Assembly: GCA_947088515.1 (NCBI GenBank)
Contig: CAMUHA010000081.1
Coordinates: 1-13,946 of the forward strand
Length of the DNA stretch: 13,946 nucleotides
Reading direction: 5' to 3'
DNA from: an uncultured bacterium
GTDB taxonomy: Bacteria > Bacillota > Clostridia > Lachnospirales > Lachnospiraceae
The position numbers and the translations under genes were made by a program. A model generated the notes under the pieces. The model was not told where the DNA came from and searched no databases. It saw nothing but the letters and a program-made list of their open reading frames with translations. Below are positions 5,528-12,404 of the stretch, in pieces; the first letter of the stretch is position 1, and each line of letters begins with the position of its first letter.

Positions 5528-8500
5528 CTTGGAACCTCCACCATAATATACGCCTCTACAATGTCAAGCTCCTGCATCTGGTCAAAGCCTTCAAATACAA
5601 GGCCGCATTCAAATCCTGACCTGACCTCTTTTACATCATCTTTGAAACGCTTAAGAGACGCTAAGGCGCCTTCGTAAATCTGATCGCCCTCTCTGGTAAT
5701 TCGTACCTTGCAGTCTCTCTGGAAGGTACCGTCAAGAATATAAGACCCTGCAATATTTCCTACTGCTGATGCCTTAAATATCTGTCTTACCTCCGCATGG
5801 CCGATTACTTTTTCTTCAAATATCGGGTCAAGCATTCCTTTCATCGCCGCTTCTATATCTTCAATTGCCTGATAAATGACTTTGTAAAGTCTGATATCCA
5901 CGCCCTCCCTTTCAGCAATCGCTTTCGCTGTTGCATCAGGACGGACATTAAATCCAATAATAATTGCCGATGAAGCTGAAGCTAAGGAAACATCTGATTC
6001 GTTGATGGCTCCCACACCGCCGTGAATACACTTTACCACCACTTCTTCGTTGGAAAGCTTCATCAGACTTTGTTTTACCGCTTCCACACTGCCCTGTACA
6101 TCTGCTTTTACAATAATATTCAGCTCTTTTAAATTGCCTTCCTGAATCCGTGTAAAGAGGTCATCCAGTGACATTTTCGCCTTGGTTTCTTCCAGCATTT
6201 TTTCTTTATTCTGGGCAAGGTAAGTTTCTGCATAAGATTTTGCTGTTTTATCATTTTCGTGGGCAATAAATACTTCCCCTGCACTTGGCACATCGGAAAG
6301 TCCCAGAATTTCAACAGGCGTGGAAGGAATTGCTTCTTTTACCCTTCTTCCTTTATCGTCTATCATTGCTCTAACCTTGCCGTGACATGCTCCTGCGGAG
6401 ATAAAATCGCCCACATGAAGGGTACCTTTCTGCACCAGTACTGTCGCAACCGGTCCCCGACCTTTGTCAAGCTCAGCCTCAATCACAAGACCCCTGGCCT
6501 GTCTGTTGGGATTTGCCTTTAATTCCATAATTTCAGCGGTAAGCAAAATAGTTTCAAGAAGAGTTTCAATTCCCTCCCCTGACTTTGCAGAAACAGGAAC
6601 AAACTCTGTGGTTCCGCCCCAGTCTACAGGAATCAGCTCATATTCTGTCATTTCCTGCTTTACCCTGTCAATGTTTGCACCAGGTTTATCTATCTTATTT
6701 ACAGCAACAATAATTTCAATTCCTGCTGCCTTTGCATGATTAATCGCTTCCACTGTCTGAGGCATTACACCGTCATCTGCCGCAATTACCAGAATTGCAA
6801 TATCCGTGGAATTTGCCCCACGCATACGCATTGCGGTAAACGCTTCGTGTCCTGGTGTATCAAGAAAAGTGATAGACTGTCCATTAATATTTACAGTATA
6901 TGCACCTATATGCTGGGTAATTCCTCCCGCTTCCTTATCTGTCACATTTGTTTTCCGGATAGCATCAAGAAGAGAGGTTTTACCATGATCCACATGCCCC
7001 ATAACGCAGATAACCGGCGGTCTGCTTTCCATTGTTTCTTCAGCTTCCTCTTCTTCCTTAAGCAGTTCCTCAATTACATCCACTTTTTCTTCTTTTTCAC
7101 AGATAATTTCATATTCAATTGCAATATTCTCTGCATCTTCAAAAGAAATGTCTGAATTAACCGTAACAATCTGCCCCTGCAAAAACAGCTTTTTGATAAT
7201 CATGGAAGGCTGCAGCTTCATCTTGTCAGCCAGTTCTTTGATGGTTAGGGATTCAGGAATAGTAATAACCTTAATCTGCTCTTCCACCACTTCCGTTGCT
7301 TTCTTTTCCGGTTTGATAAATCTGCCTGCTTTATTTTTGTTCTTTACTGCTGCCTCATCTTCTTCATAGATAAAGTCTTTCCTAGACTTCTTATCTCTCT
7401 CCTGACTAATTCTGCGCTTCTCATCATCTCTGCGCTTTTCATCCTTAACCGGGGCTTCCGGAACGAAACTCTTTCCCGGCTTTTCATTGCGCTTAAATCG
7501 ATTGTCCTGTCCTTGAGCGCCTCTCTCACCCCGGTTATTATTTCCGCCAGGTCTGTTATTATTCCTGTCAGAGCCATTACTCCTGAAATCATTCCTGCCA
7601 CCCTGACCGCCGGTGCGATTAGCGCCTTCAAATCTTCTACCGTCGCCTCTTGCATTCCTTTCGCCTTGATTACTGCCAGCGCCTCCCTGATTTCTTTCAC
7701 CTCTCTGATGCCTTTCATCTCTTTGATGCCTTTCATTTCCCTGTGATTGCCTGGATCCCTTATTTTCCTTTGCAGCAGACACCTGCTTTTCTGCTCTTTC
7801 AGTTCTCTCTGTCTTTTCTGAAATACTTTGTGCCTGAAGCCTTGCTCTTTCCTGGGCTTCCTTGGCTTCCTTCGCTTCTTTGGCCTCTTTTGCCGCTTTG
7901 GCAGCCAAAGCTTCCTGTGCTTCTTTTGCTGCCTGTGCCTCTCTTGCAGCCTGCGCTTCCTGTGCTGCCTTTGCATTTTTAGCTGCTATTCTCTCATTTT
8001 CAAGCTTACGGGCATTTTGTTTGAAATCAACCTGCATACTTTCAGGCACAGAAGGCGCTGTAAGGGGACGGATAATTTTGTGTGGAACTTCCTTTCTTTG
8101 ATTTCCCTGGGCAGGTCTGGCGGATTGTTTTCCCTGAGACGGTTTGTTTCCTTGTTTTCCCTGTCCCTGTGTCTTTGATGTTCCCTGATTCTGGACCTTC
8201 GACGTTCCCTGCCCCTGATTTCTGGTTGTTCCCTGTCCCTGGTTTTTGGAATTGCCCTGACTTTGGGCCTTTTGTGTCCCCTGTCCCTGCCTGCGCTCTC
8301 CCAATGACCTCTGTGTTGGAATATTGCTGTTATGGGGATTGCTTACAAAGATTATTTTCTTTCTTTTTTTCGGCTGTTCTCCCTGTCCGGCTTCCTTTAC
8401 CTCCTGCTTTTTCTCCGGTTTTGCTTCTTGCCCTGTTTCCGTTTTATTTTCCATCCGGGTATCTTGCATATCTTCCGGCTTTGCCGCTTTTTTTTCATCC

Positions 8501-8709
8501 ATCCTTGATGTCTGCTTTGCCTGAACTTTGATTTCCGCCCCTTTATCCGCTTCTTTTCCAAAAGCTTTTCTGACCATATTAGCCGCCTCTTCTTCAAGAA
8601 CACTTTGGGCTGCTTTCACCTCTATCCCTTTATTTTGCAAAAAAGCAATGATTTCTTTACTTTGCTTTTCCATTTCTTTTGCTATCTCATGCACTTTAAT
8701 TTTGGCCAT
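5524..8709 (-). CDS. infB: Translation initiation factor IF-2, with a very long N-terminus
   Basis: IF2 is the GTPase that brings fMet-tRNA to the 30S P site and promotes subunit joining. At 1061 residues it is well above the size of the B. subtilis protein. The order is: an IF2-N domain (about 1-52); a Lys/Glu/Gln-rich linker; a Gly/Gln/Asn repeat region (about 142-210); an Ala/Lys/Glu-rich helix likely to form a coiled coil (about 246-292); an Arg/Gly/Asn-rich region (about 325-415); a second IF2-N domain (about 490-540); then the G domain with GHVDHGKT (571-578), DTPGHE (617-622), NKID (671-674) and SAKSG. Domains II, III and the C-terminal fMet-tRNA-binding domain follow to IMVEVPR. The ATG start has GGAGG upstream. 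The catalytic core looks normal; only the N-terminus is unusual. Confidence 0.97.
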   Translation of the reverse strand: MAKIKVHEIAKEMEKQSKEIIAFLQNKGIEVKAAQSVLEEEAANMVRKAFGKEADKGAEIKVQAKQTSRMDEKKAAKPEDMQDTRMENKTETGQEAKPEKKQEVKEAGQGEQPKKRKKIIFVSNPHNSNIPTQRSLGERRQGQGTQKAQSQGNSKNQGQGTTRNQGQGTSKVQNQGTSKTQGQGKQGNKPSQGKQSARPAQGNQRKEVPHKIIRPLTAPSVPESMQVDFKQNARKLENERIAAKNAKAAQEAQAAREAQAAKEAQEALAAKAAKEAKEAKEAKEAQERARLQAQSISEKTERTERAEKQVSAAKENKGSRQSQGNERHQRDERHQRGERNQGGAGSNQGERNARGDGRRFEGANRTGGQGGRNDFRSNGSDRNNNRPGGNNNRGERGAQGQDNRFKRNEKPGKSFVPEAPVKDEKRRDDEKRRISQERDKKSRKDFIYEEDEAAVKNKNKAGRFIKPEKKATEVVEEQIKVITIPESLTIKELADKMKLQPSMIIKKLFLQGQIVTVNSDISFEDAENIAIEYEIICEKEEKVDVIEELLKEEEEAEETMESRPPVICVMGHVDHGKTSLLDAIRKTNVTDKEAGGITQHIGAYTVNINGQSITFLDTPGHEAFTAMRMRGANSTDIAILVIAADDGVMPQTVEAINHAKAAGIEIIVAVNKIDKPGANIDRVKQEMTEYELIPVDWGGTTEFVPVSAKSGEGIETLLETILLTAEIMELKANPNRQARGLVIEAELDKGRGPVATVLVQKGTLHVGDFISAGACHGKVRAMIDDKGRRVKEAIPSTPVEILGLSDVPSAGEVFIAHENDKTAKSYAETYLAQNKEKMLEETKAKMSLDDLFTRIQEGNLKELNIIVKADVQGSVEAVKQSLMKLSNEEVVVKCIHGGVGAINESDVSLASASSAIIIGFNVRPDATAKAIAEREGVDIRLYKVIYQAIEDIEAAMKGMLDPIFEEKVIGHAEVRQIFKASAVGNIAGSYILDGTFQRDCKVRITREGDQIYEGALASLKRFKDDVKEVRSGFECGLVFEGFDQMQELDIVEAYIMVEVPR
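8080..8290 (-). repeat. Degenerate Gly/Gln/Asn repeat region within infB
   Basis: Codons for about residues 140-210 of IF2 repeat units like NQGQGTSK and TQGQGK, with related DNA (variants of CAGGGACAGGGAACA on the coding strand). The units are not identical, so they have drifted at the DNA level. The region should be disordered, and its length is a good candidate for variation between strains. Confidence 0.6.
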
Positions 8710-8724
8710 TCCCTTACCTCCGTC

Positions 8725-9036
8725 TTAATTCTGTGACTCTTCCAAATACTTTATTATACTTTCTGCCAGTCCTTTATCCGTAACCGCCACAGATGCCCTC
8801 ATTTCTTTGCCGATTGCCCTTCCAAGCGCTTCCTTTGTTCCATAAAAGTAAATCGGTATATTATAAAACATACATTTATCCGTAAATAATTTTTTGGTAT
8901 TATCGGAAGCTTCGCTGCTGACAATTACCAGTGCCGCTTTTCTTTCCTTGACCGCCTTTTCTGTGGAAAATTCGCCGCTCACCAAATTTCTTCCCTTTGC
9001 GGCAAGGCCCAAAAGGGATAATATTCTATTATTCAT
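8725..9036 (-). CDS. ylxQ: L7Ae/L30e-family K-turn RNA-binding protein YlxQ
   Basis: This 103-residue protein begins MNNRILSLLGLAAKGRNLVSGE and shows the L7Ae/L30e pattern: a GLAAKGRN basic motif, AALVIVSSEASDNTKKLF, a TKEALGRAIGKEMRASVAV segment and a C-terminal helix. Homologues bind kink-turn RNAs; the physiological RNA of YlxQ is not settled. The ATG chosen (9034-9036) lies 8 nt inside the end of ylxR, with GGAG about 13 nt upstream, so translation is probably coupled. A longer reading to 9078 adds 14 residues unlike the family and is rejected. The gene sits between ylxR and infB, its standard position in Firmicutes. Confidence 0.93.
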   Translation of the reverse strand: MNNRILSLLGLAAKGRNLVSGEFSTEKAVKERKAALVIVSSEASDNTKKLFTDKCMFYNIPIYFYGTKEALGRAIGKEMRASVAVTDKGLAESIIKYLEESQN

Positions 9037-9298
9037 GAAAAGTATCAAACTCCTTTTCCAGATTATCGTAAATCTCACTTGGTATACTTATCTTAAAAGA
9101 CCGTTCTACTCCTTTATTTTTCCGTGCTTTCTGTAAGCATTCCACATTCTTACAAAGATAAGCGCCTCTTCCATTTTTCTTTCCTGTTACATCCAATATA
9201 ATATCATCCTCCGGTGTCTTAAGAACACGCATCATTTCCTTTTTACTTTTCATTTCCCCACATCCTATACACTGCCGCATGGGAATTTTTTTTGCCAT
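9029..9298 (-). CDS. ylxR: YlxR-family RNase P modulator
   Basis: This small basic protein of 89 residues has the DUF448/YlxR pattern: IPMRQCIGCGEMKSKKEMMRVL at the start, then GRGAYLCKNVECLQKARKNKG. The paired cysteines (CIGC, and C plus C after GRGAYLC) resemble a metal-binding or structural pair set. The B. subtilis homologue, renamed RnpM, binds the RNase P RNA and lowers its activity. The start is ATG at 9296-9298, 7 nt after GGAGG; the preceding in-frame TTG is too close to that site. It follows nusA by 12 nt and overlaps ylxQ by 8 nt. Confidence 0.94.
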   Translation of the reverse strand: MAKKIPMRQCIGCGEMKSKKEMMRVLKTPEDDIILDVTGKKNGRGAYLCKNVECLQKARKNKGVERSFKISIPSEIYDNLEKEFDTFHE

Positions 9299-9310
9299 CA
9301 AAACGCCTCC

Positions 9311-10681
9311 TTACTCTGTAAAACCGGAAGAATCCTCATCCACTTCTTTTGCCTGACTGCCTTCTTCCTCCTCTTCTCCCACTTCATCTTCTTCCTGGTA
9401 TTCATCCTCCGCATCTGCATCAAATGCTTCTTCCTCTAAAATTTCCGTATTCTCTCCTTCCAGAGCCTCCTGAAGCTCTTCTTCCTGTCCGCCTGCAAAT
9501 GATTCTGTATACAGTTCCTCCCCATCTGTATCCTGTATGTCTACATTCTCTTTAGAAGGGTCTTCCTTGTACTCCTCCTCATCCTCTTCATATCCATCAT
9601 ATTCTTCATACTCATCCATATAGTCTTCATATCGGAATCCGGGAGCGTCTTTCGCCTGGGTTTCACTTTTGATGTCAATTTTATAACCAGTCAGTCTTGC
9701 TGCTAACCTTGCATTTTGTCCCTCTTTTCCAATTGCAAGAGAAAGCTGGTAGTCCGGCACCACTACCTTGGCTGTTTTTTCATCCGGGTCCGCAAACACA
9801 GCAACGATTTTAGCTGGGGACAGGGCGTTTTGAATCAGATTTCCGGGATTATCATCCCAGTTGATAATATCTATTTTCTCCCCCCGCAGTTCATCCACAA
9901 TAGAATTTACCCTGGCGCCATTTAACCCTACACAGGCTCCCACAGCATCCACATTCATATTATTGGACCTTACTGCCATCTTGGTTCTGCTTCCTGCTTC
10001 CCTAGCAATGCTCATAATTTCCACTGTGCCATCCTTAATCTCTGTTACCTCCGCCTCAAACAAACGCTTCACCAGTTCCGGGTGTGTCCGGCTGACAAGT
10101 ATTCTCGGCCCCTTAGGTGTATTCTTGACTTCAAGAATATATACCTTAATTCTCTCAGTTGGTTTAAACACTTCACCTTTTACCTGTTCGCTCTCATTTA
10201 AGATACCATCCGCTTTTCCCAGGTTGATACTGATATTTCTTCCAATATAACGCTGTACTATTCCTGTTACAATATCCTTTTCCTTTTCAAAATACTGATT
10301 ATATATTACGCTTCTCTCTTCTTCCCTTATTTTCTGTAAAATGACATTTTTAGCATTCTGGGTAGCAATACGTCCAAATTCTTTGGATTTAATTTCCACA
10401 TGAATAATATCGCCAAGGGCTGCATTAGATTTAATCTCCTGCGCATCTTCAAGTGATATCTCCAGGCAGGCATCTTCCACCTCTTCTACCACTTCTTTTT
10501 CCGCATAACAAAGAAAGTCACAAGTGTCTCTGTCAATTTCCACTTTTATATTGTCAGATTTTCCAAAATGGTTCTTGCAGGCTGTAATCAGAGAGTTTTC
10601 AATCGCTTCAAAAAGCGTATCCTTACTGATTTCTTTCTCCTTCTCCAAAATATCCAATGCTTCCATTAATTCCTTGTTCAT
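9311..10681 (-). CDS. nusA: Transcription termination/antitermination factor NusA, with an acidic C-terminal tail
   Basis: NusA binds RNA polymerase and nascent RNA and stimulates pausing and intrinsic termination. The 456 residues comprise an N-terminal polymerase-binding domain (about 1-130), an S1 domain (about 135-199), KH1 (about 200-275, with GACVGLNGARV) and KH2 (about 276-345, with LAIGKEGQNARLAARLTGYKIDI). From about 351 onward is a low-complexity tail; by hand count, about 51 of 106 residues are Asp or Glu and only 3 are Lys or Arg. Typical Firmicutes NusA stops shortly after KH2, so this tail is an addition. The ATG start follows AAGGG; rimP ends 36 nt upstream. A terminator in the operon leader suggests control by NusA itself. 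Confidence 0.97.
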   Translation of the reverse strand: MNKELMEALDILEKEKEISKDTLFEAIENSLITACKNHFGKSDNIKVEIDRDTCDFLCYAEKEVVEEVEDACLEISLEDAQEIKSNAALGDIIHVEIKSKEFGRIATQNAKNVILQKIREEERSVIYNQYFEKEKDIVTGIVQRYIGRNISINLGKADGILNESEQVKGEVFKPTERIKVYILEVKNTPKGPRILVSRTHPELVKRLFEAEVTEIKDGTVEIMSIAREAGSRTKMAVRSNNMNVDAVGACVGLNGARVNSIVDELRGEKIDIINWDDNPGNLIQNALSPAKIVAVFADPDEKTAKVVVPDYQLSLAIGKEGQNARLAARLTGYKIDIKSETQAKDAPGFRYEDYMDEYEEYDGYEEDEEEYKEDPSKENVDIQDTDGEELYTESFAGGQEEELQEALEGENTEILEEEAFDADAEDEYQEEDEVGEEEEEGSQAKEVDEDSSGFTE

Positions 10682-10717
10682 TTTCCCTTATCCCTTTCTG
10701 TCCGTCTCTTTCCCGGA

Positions 10718-11194
10718 CTAAAAATCCAGCGTCAGCTTAATTGCTGCAATCTCTTTTCTGTTAAAAACAATATCCTCTGTTTCTTTTTCGTCCCTGGTCC
10801 CAAGTGTCACCGTGTTTTCATCAAACGCTTTTAACACTCCCGTAAATTCTTTCTGTCCATTTACTGGCTTATAGGTTTTAATGTCCACTTCCTCAAAAAG
10901 GCTCTTTTCCAGATGCTTATCTTTTTTAAGCTGCCTGCCAAGCCCCGGCGAACTGACCTCCAGAATATAAGCATCCTCAATAAAATCCCCCTTATCCAGT
11001 TCATCCGAAAGGGCCCTGCTCACCTTTTCACAGTCATCAATCGTAACGCCCTCTTCCTTGTCAATATAACACCTAAGATACCAGTCGCTGCCTTCTTTTA
11101 CATATTCCACATCATAAATCTCCACATGATTTTCAGCAGCAATAGGCGTAAGCATCTCCTCTGTCCTGGATTCATATTTTTCCTTTTTTGACAT
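10718..11194 (-). CDS. rimP: Ribosome maturation factor RimP
   Basis: RimP assists assembly of the 30S 3' domain and central pseudoknot. The 158-residue protein shows the N-terminal alpha/beta domain with VEIYDVEYVKEGSDWYLRCYIDKEEGVTIDDCEKVSRALSDELD and the hallmark LEVSSPGLGRQLKKDKH, followed by an SH3-like C-terminal domain (TGVLKAFDENTVTLGT). The ATG has GAGGTG upstream at a good distance. It is the first gene of the nusA-infB operon, as usual. Only 25 nt separate it from a strong terminator hairpin, and its promoter lies on the far side of that hairpin. Confidence 0.97.
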   Translation of the reverse strand: MSKKEKYESRTEEMLTPIAAENHVEIYDVEYVKEGSDWYLRCYIDKEEGVTIDDCEKVSRALSDELDKGDFIEDAYILEVSSPGLGRQLKKDKHLEKSLFEEVDIKTYKPVNGQKEFTGVLKAFDENTVTLGTRDEKETEDIVFNRKEIAAIKLTLDF

Positions 11195-11217
11195 TTACTC
11201 ACCTCTTATACTTTTGC

Positions 11218-11262
11218 TTAAAAAAGAGTGGACCGCCAAGTCCACTCTAATCTAGTAATCAT
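11218..11262 (-). CDS. Candidate 14-codon leader ORF across the rimP-nusA terminator
   Basis: ATG at 11260-11262 opens a frame reading MITRLEWTWRSTLF and stops at the TAA right after the U-tract. It therefore spans the whole terminator hairpin at 11220-11248. Ribosomes on it would stop the hairpin forming. No clear Shine-Dalgarno site precedes it and the 5' end would be only about 10 nt upstream, so it may be accidental. Confidence 0.25.
   Translation of the reverse strand: MITRLEWTWRSTLF
11220..11248 (-). terminator. Intrinsic terminator in the leader of the rimP-nusA-infB operon
   Basis: GAGTGGAC and GTCCACTC form an 8-bp perfect stem (plus an A-U pair) with a 6-nt TTGGCG loop, followed by six T on the minus strand. 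It lies between the promoter at 11278-11306 and rimP, about 25 nt before the rimP ATG. It can also end transcripts from the upstream CPBP gene. B. subtilis nusA is controlled by NusA-stimulated termination in its 5' UTR without an antiterminator, and the layout here fits that. Confidence 0.9.
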
Positions 11263-11277
11263 TTTAAATTCTACTGT

Positions 11278-11306
11278 ATTGTAGCACTCCGACACCAGAA
11301 TTGCAA
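11278..11306 (-). promoter_or_regulatory. SigA-type promoter of the rimP-nusA-infB operon
   Basis: TTGCAA (11301-11306), a 17-nt spacer and TACAAT (11278-11283), with an extended TGC before the -10. The start should lie near 11271, giving a leader of about 75 nt that contains the terminator. No promoter-like sequence fits in the 25 nt between terminator and rimP. Confidence 0.8.
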
Positions 11307-11332
11307 TAGTTTTGGGAAAATTTTCACGAAAA

Positions 11333-12301
11333 TCAGTTTTCTTTCATTCTCTCTTCTTTATTGAGCTGATAAAGAAGGAATGCCGCTGTAAAAATAAAAC
11401 CGATGCCGCCAATAATCCCTGTAGGAGCTGGCCCTAAGAAAACATTATAAGGATTTTCCAGTGAAGTAAAATAAATTCCTACAGATGCAAATCCATTCAT
11501 CATACCGTGCCCCAAAATAGCCGGAATACAGCTTTTGGTTTTAATGGTCACATAGGAAAGAATGGTTCCCAGTGTTATGCAAAAAATACACATTGCAAAT
11601 ATCCCAAGAACCGGATATCCCCGGTATCCCACGCCATAATTATGTCCCATTACCGTTAAGGGTGCATGCCACAGCCCCCAGATGACGCCGCTTATCAATA
11701 TGGCCGGCGCTACCTTAAACTGCTTTAACATTTTTGGCAGAAGAAAGCCTCTCCATCCCCACTCTTCCCCAAGACAATTCATAATATTCAGAAACGGAGA
11801 CAGAAATATCCCCATAATAATCTGCTGCATCATTACCTGTTTCATCTGTTCTGGCGTAATGACCTGTCCTGTATTTTGCGCCTGAGCTTCCAATAAAACA
11901 TTCACATATCCCATATTCCCATCATAATGTTCCGGATAAATCACAAAATATAAAGCCGCGCCTAATAGAATCAAAAGCGCAAAACCAAACCATACAAGCC
12001 CATAATACTTCAAGTTCCCCTTTAAATTTAACCCCAACATTAAATTGCTTCCTATCATCCGTTCTTTAGTGATAAAACGGGTAATAAGGGCGGAAATGGC
12101 CGGAATAAACATAATACTGGCAATCAAAGACTGGGCCGCATAAGCCTCATTCGTATCTGTGCTTCCTACCATGGGCATAATCAGAAAAATTTCTGTGCCA
12201 TAAGTTAGAACAAATGTTATCAGCAGATAAATTACTATCTGGCGGATATTCTGATTTTTTTCTTCCTTTTTTTCTGTCATTTCTGTGTTATTATCTGCCA
12301 T
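11333..12301 (-). CDS. CPBP-family intramembrane metalloprotease
   Basis: This 322-residue membrane protein belongs to the CPBP (CAAX protease / bacteriocin-processing, Rce1-like) family. About eight hydrophobic segments are visible (roughly 22-44, 57-77, 99-121, 160-175, 197-213, 230-253, 257-276 and 293-313). The active-site motifs are present: EEWGWRG (Glu179, Glu180, Arg184), a second motif around WHAPL (His212), and GHGMMNG (His265, Asn269). The N-terminus is charged and cytosolic in style. Homologues process prenylated or bacteriocin-related peptides or act in self-immunity; most bacterial members have no known substrate, and nothing nearby suggests one. It has its own promoter (12342-12370) and a GGGGGA binding site before its ATG. 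Its transcript probably ends at the terminator at 11220-11248. Confidence 0.9.
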   Translation of the reverse strand: MADNNTEMTEKKEEKNQNIRQIVIYLLITFVLTYGTEIFLIMPMVGSTDTNEAYAAQSLIASIMFIPAISALITRFITKERMIGSNLMLGLNLKGNLKYYGLVWFGFALLILLGAALYFVIYPEHYDGNMGYVNVLLEAQAQNTGQVITPEQMKQVMMQQIIMGIFLSPFLNIMNCLGEEWGWRGFLLPKMLKQFKVAPAILISGVIWGLWHAPLTVMGHNYGVGYRGYPVLGIFAMCIFCITLGTILSYVTIKTKSCIPAILGHGMMNGFASVGIYFTSLENPYNVFLGPAPTGIIGGIGFIFTAAFLLYQLNKEERMKEN

Positions 12302-12341
12302 AAATTTCCCCCATTTTGTCCATTTTAGTTATCTGGATATT

Positions 12342-12370
12342 ATTATATTCCAATTTTATATTTCTTACAA
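12342..12370 (-). promoter_or_regulatory. SigA-type promoter of the CPBP protease gene
   Basis: TTGTAA (12365-12370), a 17-nt A/T-rich spacer and a perfect TATAAT (12342-12347) on the minus strand. It begins about 35 nt after the manC stop, so the protease gene is probably an independent unit. Confidence 0.8.
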
Positions 12371-12404
12371 GCACAGAATTGGTTATATGACCCGCCTTCT
12401 ATTG

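Noticed and set aside
6736..7155. Plus-strand ORF of 139 codons opposite the infB G domain
   Set aside because: infB is certain in the other strand here, with all GTPase motifs. The antisense product shows no recognisable domain.
8082..8531. Plus-strand ORF of 149 codons opposite infB, with others nearby (7650-7982, 7828-8178)
   Set aside because: They are the mirror of the low-complexity infB N-terminus, whose repeats are short of stops on the other strand. They have Phe/Pro/Leu-rich sequence, no ribosome binding site and no family resemblance.
9037..9078. Longer YlxQ N-terminus
   Set aside because: The extra residues are not like the family and would overlap ylxR by about 50 nt. The internal ATG gives the usual length.
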